Source: Pomacea canaliculata (Eukaryota > Mollusca > Gastropoda > Architaenioglossa > Ampullariidae). From it: 64,000 nucleotides of DNA. Under the pieces are notes generated by a model. It was not told the DNA's origin. It was given only the letters and a program-made list of their open reading frames with translations, and did no database searches. Location of the stretch: NCBI RefSeq assembly GCF_003073045.1, contig NC_037590.1, positions 7,094,016 to 7,158,015 of the forward strand, given 5' to 3'. A program made the translations under genes and the position numbers. Below, piece by piece: positions 1 to 13,200 of the stretch (position 1 is its first letter; each line of letters opens with the position of its first letter).

Positions 1-1237
1 AAACAATAATCATTAACACTATTTTACAGAGCATTTCGTCAACAGTATAATTCTCAAGAATAAAAAATAGTTTTTGTTGTAATAAATACAGATATGAGAT
101 GGTAACAAAATAAAACAGCCCCCGTATTGAAAGTAGGTCATGAAGCAGAAATGTAACATTATTTACATAATATACACAAATGATCTGGTTTTATCATCAT
201 CTTATGGATCTACATCTTCCTCTTTGTGCTGGATTGCCTATGGCTTTCTGGCTTTTTCCTTATGGAAAGGACAGACTAATGGTCTCCATATCCTGTCACT
301 GTTCACTTCTACAATTGTTGTGCATCCAGATAGTGCTGATAAACACTTGCTTACATGATGTCATTGTTTGGTTCTGTTTCTGCTTCCTTACTTGCATACG
401 TTAAGGAAACATTTGGACAGCAGATAATTATATTTAGATCCATAGTCTGACATGATAGATTGAGGTGCTTTCCCTTTTGCTTGATCATCTTGCTGCATTC
501 TTCTTAAGAGAAACTGACTATTGCCACATTGTGTCACATCACCGCTTTATCATGTTTTGCTTCTTTATTGGACTGTTATTTGATCTTCCTGTACAGTTTA
601 CTAAGTTTTTTTTTATGTATAGGTAACTATACTTTTCAAGTGTACTCTTATTACTGTAAAGTGCTTTTAGTCCTGTTACTGGAGAAACTCAAAGGCACTA
701 TATAATAAATGAGCTATTATTAAAATCTATGAAACTGAGTAACCAGCAGCTGTTTTTAAACAGCTCTTGACCAACAGACTTGCTGCTTACTTTCGGATAT
801 AACAAAATACCTGATTGGTTGACAATTTTAGCTCTTTGAGGGAAGTTTTTCACAGTAAAGCAATCCAGTAGCTGATAGGTTCTTACCTTATATATTCATT
901 TTCATGCAGCACAGTGTATTTTGTTCCAGTAAGCCAGTTCGCATTGCAATGCAAAGCAGTGACTGTGTCAAGATGCTTGTTTTTGTGGGAGCTAATATAA
1001 AGAATGAATTAAGGAATTCATACCATACAAAAGTCTTAGCAGCCAAGAAATGCAAGGTCAAAATTAGTTTGTAAAATATGGTTTGATGTACCAAACCAAT
1101 AAACTAGATGCAAGACGAAAATGTGACTGTCTGCTGTTAGACAATTCAAGTCTTTGGAAAGAAAAAACAAATTTTAGAGCTTTTTCTTGAATATCAGAAA
1201 AACAGATTTCATGTCCATTTCGAAATTTTGTTTTTAG
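1..1237 (+). other. Intron of hnRNP U-like gene, window left edge
   Basis: No exon is recognised here. The stretch ends in the acceptor TTGTTTTTAG at 1228-1237. Around 655-720 there is a repeat tail of the form 'aaactcaaaggcactatataat' followed by an A/T-rich end. The same tail type recurs elsewhere in the window and marks a retrotransposon 3' end. Short open frames here show no family resemblance. Confidence 0.6.
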
Positions 1238-4200
1238 AGGTGGAGGTGGTCGCTTTAGTAATCGTTGGCAGTCTTCAAACCCAGAGCTGGATGTTGATGA
1301 ACCCACCATGGATGACTCACTATGTGTGCTTGACCACTTCAATTCTGATCTCCATCTTCAGATTGATCCAGACGGGTAAGGAATCCACGTTTCTTCTTTT
1401 TTTTCTTTGGTTTGTTTTTGTATTGAAATGATGCTTTACAGCTGCACATACTGCCTTTGCATATGTGCATCTTAGTATACTACACACATAGATTTCTACC
1501 AACAGCTTGTGCCTTTAGCTGCAGCTAATTTCTTTGTGTTATCACAATTTTTCGATAGCCTGAAACACCAGTTTTGGTAGGGTTACCTGTTGGAAATGGT
1601 GTGCATTGTATTATTTATAAGCAGTTTTGTACATTTTAGAGGTGGTGTATTGATTTGTACACTTTACAGTGGTATGTCTGGGTAATCTTGGTATATCTAA
1701 GTAGCTTATCTTCACTATGCTTGAGGTAATGCATCATAATGCATGAGATTTATATTACAGCAGATGAGTGCAGTTACATGTCAGTGAGAGTCATCACTTA
1801 ATGTAGATAATGGCAGCAGCTGCTGATTGATGGAGGTCGCCTACAGCATATATAAATCACTTTTTATATACTTGAATTTTTTTTATTTTTTTTTTAATCT
1901 TTCAATTTGTTTTGTTGGAGTGATTGTCCTATATACAAAATTGCATCCATATCCATGGTAGATTTTCTTCACTCAGATTTTTCAGGTACAGATGTGATGA
2001 TGAGAAGTCAGGCTAATACATTTACATTTTCAGGTTTAACCTTTTCTAGTCCAGCAAATAGATAGAGATGGGTGGGGGAAATGGCCTCGGAGAAACAGCT
2101 TGCAGACTACAATTACACACACAGTCATGGTTAAAATTGCCTGTGTGTTTGCTTAAAAAAGGGGGACAACTTAGGACTCCTGTTTTTCATGTGTATTTAC
2201 TTAATACTTTACCCCAATAGCTGGCTGATATTTTTGAATGTTTACAAGTGTACATCAGTGGACAGCTGTGTGTACACTGCAGAATGATTTTCTAGTGTCT
2301 TATGTATTCTTTGTTTCTAACACCTTAAATCTGAGAACAGGCTGCTTGTATCTAATGGTTTGAATGTTCTTTTTACAAGACTTTTCCAGCCACTGTCTAT
2401 TTTCTTGTACTGCTGCACTTTTGTGGCATTGACTTATCTGGCATTTTTATCTACACAGTTTTATAGAGAAGTATTTTGCACATGCATTACAAAATCTGAG
2501 TCTGAAAGGAAAGTAGCATATTTTGCTTGCTTATACAACTGCTAAAAGCTGTTAGTTTGGTTGTTGGGTTATTTGGATTTGTTTCTTAATGAAAGGGGAG
2601 AAAGAGCAACAACAAAAAACGTGTGTGTTTTTGTAGTGTGGCCCTGTACATGCTTGAATTGATTATATTTTCCTAGTTTAGGTTGCAATTCTTCTGCTTA
2701 CTGTTTCAAACCTGTCCTCTTTCTCATGAAGTACATTTGAATGTAGCCTTCGAATGTGATGTGGAAGAGAGTTCTACTGCTTAGCTGCACAGCGGGATAA
2801 CATCCATTTTCTCTATGTGTTTTCTCTGTCTTTGTGGGAGGGAGGGATAGAATACACAAGTCTGACAAGTGTGATGTGACATGTTCTCCCCTGCATCCTG
2901 TCAACATTTGCAATGTCTTCTGAATGACGTCAGATACTTTAAAGAATTTAATTATTGGATGTGCTGAGGTTCTGCAAAGCATGATCATGTGTGGTAAATA
3001 GACATACTATGTATTTGGGGTGCATATGCGATTGCGATCATAGCTTTTTTCCTGCAAAAAATATATATGCTGACATTAGAAATATATTCTTACACATGAT
3101 GAGATGCGGGTGAAAACGAATTTCAAGTTGTTCAAACTTTCATTGTTTACATTTTGCAGTAAACTAACATCTGTCCAGGTTGCTTTAGATTTACTGTTTC
3201 TTATAATTTGTGGCCCTATGCTCCTCGAGGAGTAACAAGGACTAAACTAAAACTCTTATAAGCTATTTAATTGTTTGTCTATGCTTCTATGATGCTTTTC
3301 TAGTTTCTTTGTTCATTGTGCTGTTGCACTGAATTCCTACAACAATGGTTGTAAGCAACATCTTGGTGCTTCAGATTGTACACAAAAACTGGAATACCCC
3401 ACAGACTTGAAGTTAAAGTGGTGTAAATTTTCTTATTAAAATTAGCAAAAAGCATAGTAAAACAAATGCTTGAAAGTAAAATTATAATTAGAAAATTCCT
3501 AGACAGTGCAGGAAAAAAAATCTTTCTTTCCTTATGCACAATTTTTAAATTTTTCGATTGTGTAGCAAAAGTAGATAAAAAGCAATAATTATGAATATCT
3601 CGAAAACACTTACCTCTTCCTAATAGAAACGTTGATGATAAAGTGTCTATATACATGCTACATACAGGAGCATATGTACAAATAAACTAATACTCCTAAA
3701 CAAATTTTTACAAACCAAAACATCTTCATTTTCTCATTCTGTCAAAATCAATGAAAAGGACATTGGTAGGCATGAACTGGACACTGAGTATTGTAAGAGT
3801 CGATATGGTTGAAGAACGTTACTCGTATCAGCAGCTGGCATCAAAAGCAAAAGTGGTCTACAATCGACTTGGGGAGAAGATCACATACTTCTCTGAAAAT
3901 TGTCCATTGTGATTTGTCACTTTCCCATAATCATTCTCATCAATATTACACTGCATTATGTTTTATTCGTCATTCGATAAAAAGCTTCTGTTGTCATACC
4001 GAGACTTAATTTCATGACCACGAGTAAGCACGAGCTCACTAAAGAATAAACTACTCACTAGTGGGAGTTAGGATGTGCCCTCCTTTTCCCTGAATGCAGG
4101 GGATAGCAAAAGTTGTTGGTCCACGGAAGACCTTTTGTGGGGGGAAAAGTAGTATTGGCTTAATAATAATAAATAGCTCATTTGTATAGCCCATTTTTCC

Positions 4201-7200
4201 CGTATCAGCCAGACTCAAAGGCTTTAGATATAGGCATGCAAGCACATAATATTAATTTATAAATATAATAATACAGCAGAACCTAGCCACTACCTACACC
4301 GCAATGACATGTCTTCCATATCCGTCTGTTTCCTCACTTTTGCAAGTTGCACCCCTTCTCCCTGCAGGGCCTGCTGGATCCTTTCAGTTTGGATCACTAA
4401 AGAAAAGGGAATGCCTGCTCCATGGCACCTAGGAATAACATTTTTCTACTTCTTCTATTAATATAATGTATTAATATTATTTATTATATTTATAAATTAA
4501 TATGATATGCTTTCATGCACAATGGTCTGGTGTATGGACCTGAAGATTCACGCCAAACAAATGAGTAATTCTGTGCAACGCGATGACAGCTGCAGCCGCA
4601 GTGCCTTCATCGGCAAAATGAAGGCTGTGCCACTGAGAACTTTAGCTCTGATTGAGCTTGTGGTTACCAGCAACATTTTGTTTTGGTGAACACCGCCTTC
4701 CCATCATTGTCAGATAATGTCACCTAAATCTTAATAAACTCTCTACACACAAACAGAGAGTCTGGAATCGATGGATGATGTGAACTGTTTGCTATGTTTG
4801 GCTAGAAAGGAGCTAGCAACGTCCAAATACTCTGTCACTGTCTCACTCTTTCTCTTGCAGTCCTGTTTCCAAACAAAAACAGAAGCCTTTTCTATGCACA
4901 AAGATGGTCATAATCTTGTGAAATTTGTCCATATTTTTGCACTTGTAATAACAAAGTGGTGATGCCATTGGCATTGTGCTAGACTGTTTACTTGCCTGTG
5001 GCCTATTGTTTTTTTCCTCTCCTGATCTTGTTATCACTGTAAGTCTTCTGTGGCTAGTGCCATCACTTTTGTACAAGTCGTCTTTGCAATAGACTTTACA
5101 TCAGTGCCAAACAGTCATATACTTTAACATTTTACTGCAATTACTGCTTTGTGATCATGTGGACATTATCCTGACAATAAATATTTCTGCTCTAGTCAAA
5201 TGACTTTCCGATCTACAGGTCTGTCTCATTGACATCTTGGTTTATGAATGTCTTCCAGCAGAAGAGCAGCTTGGCATTCGCATTAACTTCACAGAGAAAA
5301 TTTTGTTTGTGTTTTTGTGATTGTAATGCGCGGAGAGCACGGCTTTGGCTGGGAATCAAAAAGCTTATATCATTATTATATTACCTTAATATAATTGTAG
5401 TACATGTAATAATCACAGTGAAAAGTTGCTGCAGACAACTGTTGACTATATGTGTTCTTAAATGTTTTACCTGACAGATATTACTGGTGTTTTTGTGCCA
5501 TACTTAGTTTTTGATATCACCATTGCTGCTGGCTCAGTATAGAATGCTGGTTCTGCCTTGGTTCTTTATATCCCTGCTTTCTTGTGTGTATTGTGTTGTC
5601 TACTATGCTTGTGTGAAAATTTTTCCATTTAAAATTTGCTCAACCAGTTAATATAGCTACTCGTCATTCGGCTATTATTCTGCTTTGTAGTAGCAGATTT
5701 ACAGTGACAAGTGTTATGATGCTGACATTGTTTCACTTGCTGACATTGTTTCACTTGCTGTCATTTCAAAGTTTTGAGTGAAGTTACATTGCTGAAAATA
5801 ATACTTTCAAGAGCATTGTGCTACTGGCTTAAACTACATTGCCTGAGGTTTCTGTTTGGTTATTTACATTGCAATTGCAGGTCTCTTTTAACATTCAGCA
5901 CTCCATCTGGCTTAACCTGTGCTAGAAATCGTCGGTGAAAATCTTAAATGAAAAAGTGTTAACCACAAAAGCATGGTAGCAATAATTAAGCAACTAGCTC
6001 TTACTAATGGATGCCGACAGCAGCACTGTCCTATTTCTGCTAAAATAATAAAATTTGTGCTACTTAAAAGTATTCTCAGCACATGGTCAGTTTGAACTCT
6101 ACTAAGCCTTTTTCAGGTCAGCTTCCAGTGTCAGCAGCAGATAGTTGGAGTGCTTCTTGGGTGAAATATTCCTGATGGCAATTTCTCTGCCTATAAATAT
6201 TCATCTTTTTTTGCAGCTATGCACATGTTTCAGGAAAACACATGAGTATAAACTTGAGAAAATGTTAATTTTCACAGATTGTGTTTGTATGAAACTTTTT
6301 AACACTTATTTCTGTAAGAAAAAAAACCAGGTGTCATAAGCATCAACTTATTCCTCTACAGCAATTGTTCAGTTGTTAATGGAAAGAAGATGGCGAGAGC
6401 TGTTGGATGGTGTCATTTGGTCTTCCATCTGATTAAAATTATAAAATTTTGTTGAAAAAACTTTTAAGAAAACGTGGTTTGCCTCATTTAACCATATTCA
6501 GATTCGAGTTTTTGTCTTGAAGATGATCGCTCAAGTACTTCAGTCATGTAGAATTTAATACTAAAAGGGTTTTGGGGATAAAACTTGCTGAACAGTTTAA
6601 TATTGAATGCAGTAATATTTTAAGTTAAGCACTGTATTTTATGACACAAGTTGACTTTCTAATGGCAAGTAATAACAGGGTTCCCAGGTCCTTGCAAGGT
6701 CCTTTTAAGTCCTTTTATATTGAATTTTCGCCAAAAGGCCTTTTAAGTCCTTTTAAATCGCGGAGTAGACTTTGGCGCAAAATACCGACGATTTTTCGCT
6801 GCATTGCTATTTTAATCACATGACTACCCAGTCTCGCTACTCTTCATTTCTTTGTCTGCTTAACAATTTGAAAGATGCGGGGAAGTGCAGCAGAAGAGAA
6901 GATTATATAAAAGTAACTGGTTCCACATCTTTTCGCCAAGTTCTGTGCTCACCGATGGCTTGAAACAATTCTGTTGCTGAAAAAGCAATTGTTATGCTTC
7001 CATACTTGGAAAAATTTGTCAAAGCTGCAATGGAGCATTGCCAAAGAACAAATCTTTTGATATTGTAAAAGCTTGGAGGCTTTCATGTCGTCTGGCTTTC
7101 TTTAGTTTAATTGCCAGTATACTTGAACCTTTTTTGAGAAAATACAAGCTGATCAGCCTCTTCTTCCTTTCCTTTGTTTAGACTTACATGACATTATGAA

Positions 7201-10200
7201 AAATCTGATGTATCAAGTCAAATGTACTTAATAAATGTGAAACTTCCAACTTGTGCACAGTTCTAACCATGTCTGAGCATTCGTGGAGTCATCAGTAAAC
7301 GATGGAACTCTCAAGAGCTGAATGCGGTACACCCAGAAAAAAGACATGGGGGAAAAAGACAAAATACAAAAAATGAAAAATTGTTGTATTGCCTGTCAGA
7401 GTTCCGTAATTTCTTGACAGTTCTGCAGGTGAGTGTGGTAGTAAGGCTTTTGACCCTATGACACAAAGACTATGATGCGCTTGCTGGAAAGAGTTTCAGG
7501 TGTTGTGGGTCTGTTGTCAGTTACTCCTACTCTCTCATGGTCAAGCTACAGTGGAAAGAGGATTTTCATTCACAAAGAAACAGTAGCTGACAATCTTAGT
7601 CAGACTGCACTGTGATGATATCCGCTTCTAGTGCCTATGGCAGGTATGAACGTTTTTCTCCAGTGCCGAAGAACGACACTGCTGGAACTGGCTGAAGACA
7701 TAGTTTCCAGGCTAAAAGTTTTTCACTTATTGAAAGATCTAACATGCGTTGTTAGCCAAAGACTTGGGAGATAACAAAGATTCAGTCAGACATTGATAGA
7801 TTACAGGAAGAAATTAAAAGGTGTTGAATTGTGACATTCAGAATTAATGTTTATTTCAGTTTAAATTGCACAATTTGTACATGTATGCCAAGCTGTAGGG
7901 GTGACAAAGAATTGAATTTCATCAATGAAACTTTTGCGATTGCTTTGTCATTTTGTAATCTTAATCTTATGTGTATTAGTTATATCATGCTGTTTATGTA
8001 ATATGTTTGCATGTGTTACATGTATGTGTAATAAGAATGCTTAAATAATATCTCAAGGTTAAAATAAATGGGCTGTAATGCTTGACAGTTTCGACTCATT
8101 CCATTAGCATTAGGATCTTGGCATTCCTTGTATCCGTATCGCAAAAAACGCTCTTTTTCAAAAGTTCTTTAGAACTTTGATCTTCTAGTACTACTGTGCA
8201 TAGCTCTATTTCTATCTCTCTTTCCCATTAGAGTGTGTGTGCGAGAGAGAGACACGTGAACTGACTTTTGAAGAATGGCTTTCACTTAGATTTCTAGAAA
8301 ACTTGAACATTAACGGTGTATCAGCGCGCTAAGGACACTTTTTAAGTATGGCAGACAGGCATCAAAATTAACTCTTTGATTATTTATTACTAGAAATACA
8401 TGTATTTGAGAACATAGAGAAGACCACCTTTCCGACACACAAGAGAAAACTTAAGCATTGATGACTGTCACTAGGTCCTTTCGAATGCATGAAAGGTCCT
8501 TTTAAGGTCCTTTTTTGGCACCATCCCTGATCCCTGGGAACCCTGTAATAAGTATGCTTCTGAAGGCGGAGGAGTTTCACCCAGAAGAGCAGAGTCAGTA
8601 ATAACCAAATTGAAAATATGAATGAGTTATATATCCAGGTTTTATTTTATTCTTTTATTGGCTTGTTCAGCATGTCATCCACATCATTTTGCAAAATCCA
8701 TATGCTGGAAGACAAAATCACAAAATTTTGGTCATAACAGAACAAATTGCGTTATTTAGTAATAGTGATCGTGAATGTTAGTAATGTCTGCAGTGATCGT
8801 AGCAGCCTGGTATTACAGGTTGGTATGTGTTGGTGCATCTGTTTTGCTGGTGGGTTAATGATGCAAATCGTGGCATAAGCATGATGAAAATGTTGACTTT
8901 TGCAAGGGTTAAGATTGAACAAAATAAAAGTAGCACTAAAATATTTTAATGCTATGCATTAAATGTAGTTAGAATGTCATTTCTGTTGGCAGTTATACCT
9001 TTGCCCACCATGACCTGAAGTCACTAGTTCTAAAGACTTTGAATGCAGAATTATCTTTCTAGGTAGTAAATGGGTTTTTTTCCCAGTCCCTCTGGTGATA
9101 TAGTTATGAACTAATATATAAGTAAAGCTCCTTTAGGGATGATGGACCAAAGAATATTTTTATGAAAACAAGTATACAGCATTAAAAGTTGGCAGTTAAA
9201 CACTTTGCCTTCAACTACCGTTTAGGTAATCTTTTGGAGTGTAGCTAAGAATAAGAAGTAGTATTTCCTCTGGGGTGACAGCTTAGCTTTTGTCTATAAT
9301 CATAACCTCTGTTATATTCTTTTGTCTGTTCTCATCTTATTTTTATGTGACCAGTGTTTGCCTTTAAATGGGCAACTTAAAAGCTAAGCTGAGGAAAGGA
9401 TGGGTCGACATTGTGTATGTAATGCAGTCTTGTGTTAGGTTCCAGAACCACCTGCAATGGGCGTCCATTATATAAGCTTATATTGCTGGCTATCAAATCT
9501 TCTGTGCTTGGCCTTTGTGGCTTCACTATTTTAAGCAATTTTAGGTGAAACAATCACTGGCTTAGACAATATCAACTGCGTTTCCTAACATTTATGACCT
9601 TTTTTTCACAGAAGTTTAACCACTATGGTTATTTTCAAAAAATGTCATTTCTTGTGTTTGGTTCATGGTTTTTACAGCACATTGTTTCCATTGCATATAT
9701 GCATTGTGTTTTTCCCTAAATTTAATATTGCTTATTTTGGCTTTCTTATTAATGTGATGAGATGTTGGTTTGAACAGTTTAATGAAATCATGTTGTAGTT
9801 GAATGTGTTTTGTATGACTCAAGATATGGAGCCACTGTTGTCTTGGATCCTCCTGGCTTCTGCTTCACGTGGGCTGGGGCTCGTGCCACGTATGGTGTTT
9901 GCAAAGGCAAGGTCAGTTGACAGGTCCAGAGACAGGAGTTGCCACATTACGTGCTTATGAAAAAACATAGGCATGTTGGCTTTAAAAAAAGTATTGATTG
10001 TTAAAAATACTTAGATGACACCCTCTGTACAGATGGTGCTGATCAAAGCTTGAGATATTTAAGACTTAAGAAATTCATACCCTTCAGAAGTCAACAAATG
10101 GCAAGGTATTCTGCATGCTTCATTCTCTTTCTCCCATATGTTAGATTTGACATTTTATGACATATAAGAGGAATTGTAGGCCTTTGTTAATGATCCTTAG

Positions 10201-13200
10201 CATCACAGGAGAAAAGGTTGGGGATTTTTCTCAGCTGCTTACTTATGCGCATTTGGTTTTAGTTATTAGAATTTATTAGCATTTGGAAGTTATTAATGTA
10301 TAATAATTATTGGTATGGAAAACATCCAGATAAGCTGAGTGCTCAACACCTGTTGACATTTAAATTGGTGAAGTTTTTAATTCTGGATATACCAGAATTG
10401 AACTATATTAAATTTAATTATATATATAAAAACATAAAGGATATTTAATGTAGCTTGTATAATTGCATGTACGTAATGTGTATGCATGATGTTAAGTTAG
10501 TATCTCAAGTATGAAAACTCCTGGACTCATGTGTTCAAAAGACATGCTCATGGTCAGTAACACTGTGTTGGTCAGTAACATTCTGTGTTGTTTTAAATAA
10601 ACTCTTAATTTAGCATTGGTCATATATTAAAAACATGCTCAAATGTAATTTGGATTTAATTACTGCATCTTTATCATCTGTTAAGTAAACTGTCTTTTTT
10701 AATTATGCTATCCATTTATGCTATCTTTCTTTTTAAAATCATCTTTTACAAAACACTGACATAAATAGTAAAGTGTGTAAAATAAGTAATCAAAATTTGC
10801 ATAAAATCTACAAAATGGGTAGTTTATTGATAATCCTGGAAAGTTGTCATCAAATTGCATCATGATTTAACCGAGTTGATGCTATTGACAAGAATGATGA
10901 CTTCACTTTTAAAATATTTAAGTATATTTAGATCATGAATATATTTAATGCTTAACTCTTCCCTTACAGTTTGCACCCTCGAATGCTAATGTCTTTATAG
11001 CTCTATATCGCAATTGCTTCAGTACATCCGTATTGAATGAGTTAAACCTCTCTGTTCTTCCGTGACGATGTTTTGTTAACAGGTTGTAATGGATCCTAAT
11101 TCATCGTACATCTATAGACTTTATCTCATCATGTGTTGGTTGTATAACTAGAAATTTAATAAATTAAGACCAGTTGTGTGGACATCAATCTTATAAAACG
11201 CATTCATTTGCTCGCTTTTCAATTTTGCAAATATAGTCATTTGATTAAGAGCTCTGTGACTTTTACTATGCATCAACATCCAAAGGCCAAAAGGCCACAT
11301 TTGGTCTTCTAAAGATGACTACTGTTGGACATCAGTGCAAGGAGCAGCAAAATATGCCGACTGAGTTCAAATTCTAATGTATTTAGTTAAGCACCGCTGG
11401 AAAGCTTGTGATGTAGTGAAACTCATCTTTATACTTCAGGATGAATAAATTCTGCATTGCAACAGTATTAGCACAGCCATATTCTTTCTGTCAAAACCTA
11501 AATGCATTTAAAAATGGCAGGTCATAATTCATGTTTTATTAAGTGTTTGTATAACAATCTGGCCTTTGAATATCTGAATAAAAGGCAAGAGAATAGTGTG
11601 GATATATTCTCTTATCACATTCAGCATTAAATTTCATTTTTGTTTTGTTTTTTGGCAGGTGTACTTTGAAGTACATATTTTAGAGCATCTGCCAGCTGAT
11701 TTTGGTGATGATCATCAAGAGACAGATCCTCATGTGGTTCGTGTTGGGTGGTCAATTGACAGCTCCTCTTTTCAACTAGGTATGTATATTTTTCTTGCTG
11801 CAACAACAACTTGGACATCTTTTGTTTTACAGACATTTTTGGATTCTTGTAGAAGAATTTCCTAGTTGAATCCAGTTTAACTTTCAACACAAGAAAAGAA
11901 CAGATGATAAAGCCCTTGTCTAATGATATAAAAGCTAAAGATTGATGATCTGTTATGCTTTCATATTTTTGGGTTAACAATATGTTAATTCCATTTTTTT
12001 TTACCTCACAAACTTTGGGGCGGCAGCCAAAATTTGGACATTAGTACACCTGGGGAAAAATAGATTTTATCAGAATATGTAATAGTGCATTACCCTTTGT
12101 TTTTGAAGCCCTCAAATATGCTCTTGAAATGAAATCACATAGAATTTTTAATTTCATTTTATTTTGGATATGTTTAAGACTAATAATCCTGAGCTGTTAA
12201 TTTTGTTTGTCTGAACTAGGAGCAACCTATAGTTATAAAATGTTAAGCTGCTATTGTTATCTTTGCTTGTTATAAAAAATGGCATGCTTGCAAAACCAGG
12301 GGAAAAAATTCTAAAAATGTGATGAAAACACAACTTTGAAGCAGTGTGTCCCTGCTTTTAGAAATAATAGAACCTTACATTTTTGTTGTATTTTCCAAAC
12401 ATCATAGAAACACATATTCCAAGGTTATGTACAGGAATTTAAAGTTTCTGCTGCTGCCTATGTATTGGTTGACATAAAGAATTTTAGGGACGTTTCATTT
12501 ATTGGTTGTCAAAAGACTTGTTGAGATCTGACAGCCTCAACCTCGTGGAAGAGTTGGTCTGGGTCAGACTGTCAGCAAATGCGCAGATATATATGTCAGT
12601 AGTTAGCATAATGTGAGTGAGAGAAGAGCTGTGAATGTCTGAAAAGTGTTTACATTAGAGTATAGGGGACTTTTTTTTTTTTTTAAGTGTGCCAGAAATC
12701 TTAATGTTACAACTGGAGCATGTCACTTGTATTTTTGAAGGCTGAGCCTTTGAGTTGACTGCATTATTCTTTCCCCTATAAATGCTCTTTGTACTTCATG
12801 TGCTGTTTAGGTGAAGAACCCTGGTCTTTTGGGTATGGTGGTACTGGGAAGTTCTCCACCAACTGCCGCTTCTCTGACTATGGCCAGCGGTTTGGTGCAG
12901 GTGATGTTGTAGGGGCAATGTTGGACCTTGACTCTCGGCCAGCATCTATCTCCTTTACGAAAAATGGAACCTGGTTTGGAGTAGCGTGTCCGCTACATGG
13001 ATTTCCAGTTGGAAGCAAGGACATGGCGCTTTTCCCTCATCTCCTCCTCAAGAACAGCAGGTCAGTTATAACTTGAGAATGCTTAACTATATCAGCATTT
13101 TTATCAGACGAGGCTGCTCAGTCTGTGATGAATGTAGTGAAACTTGCTAGAATCCACCAAAAACAGGTCTTAGCTGAGAGGGGTCTTACTAGGGAGATCA

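Larger units (their letters stand above)
1376..9823 (+). other. 8.4-kb intron of hnRNP U-like gene
   Basis: The donor is GG/gtaagg at 1376 and the acceptor is tgactcaag at 9823. It contains the hAT transposon at 6676-8545, an inverted retrotransposon tail around 4150-4230, and an 18-bp tandem duplication at 5721-5756. The remainder is AT-rich sequence in which I see no exon or RNA gene. Confidence 0.6.

Noticed and set aside
140..404. Two overlapping short plus-strand frames at the left edge
   Set aside because: They lie within an intron, have no homology, and carry no splice sites in phase with the hnRNP U-like exons.
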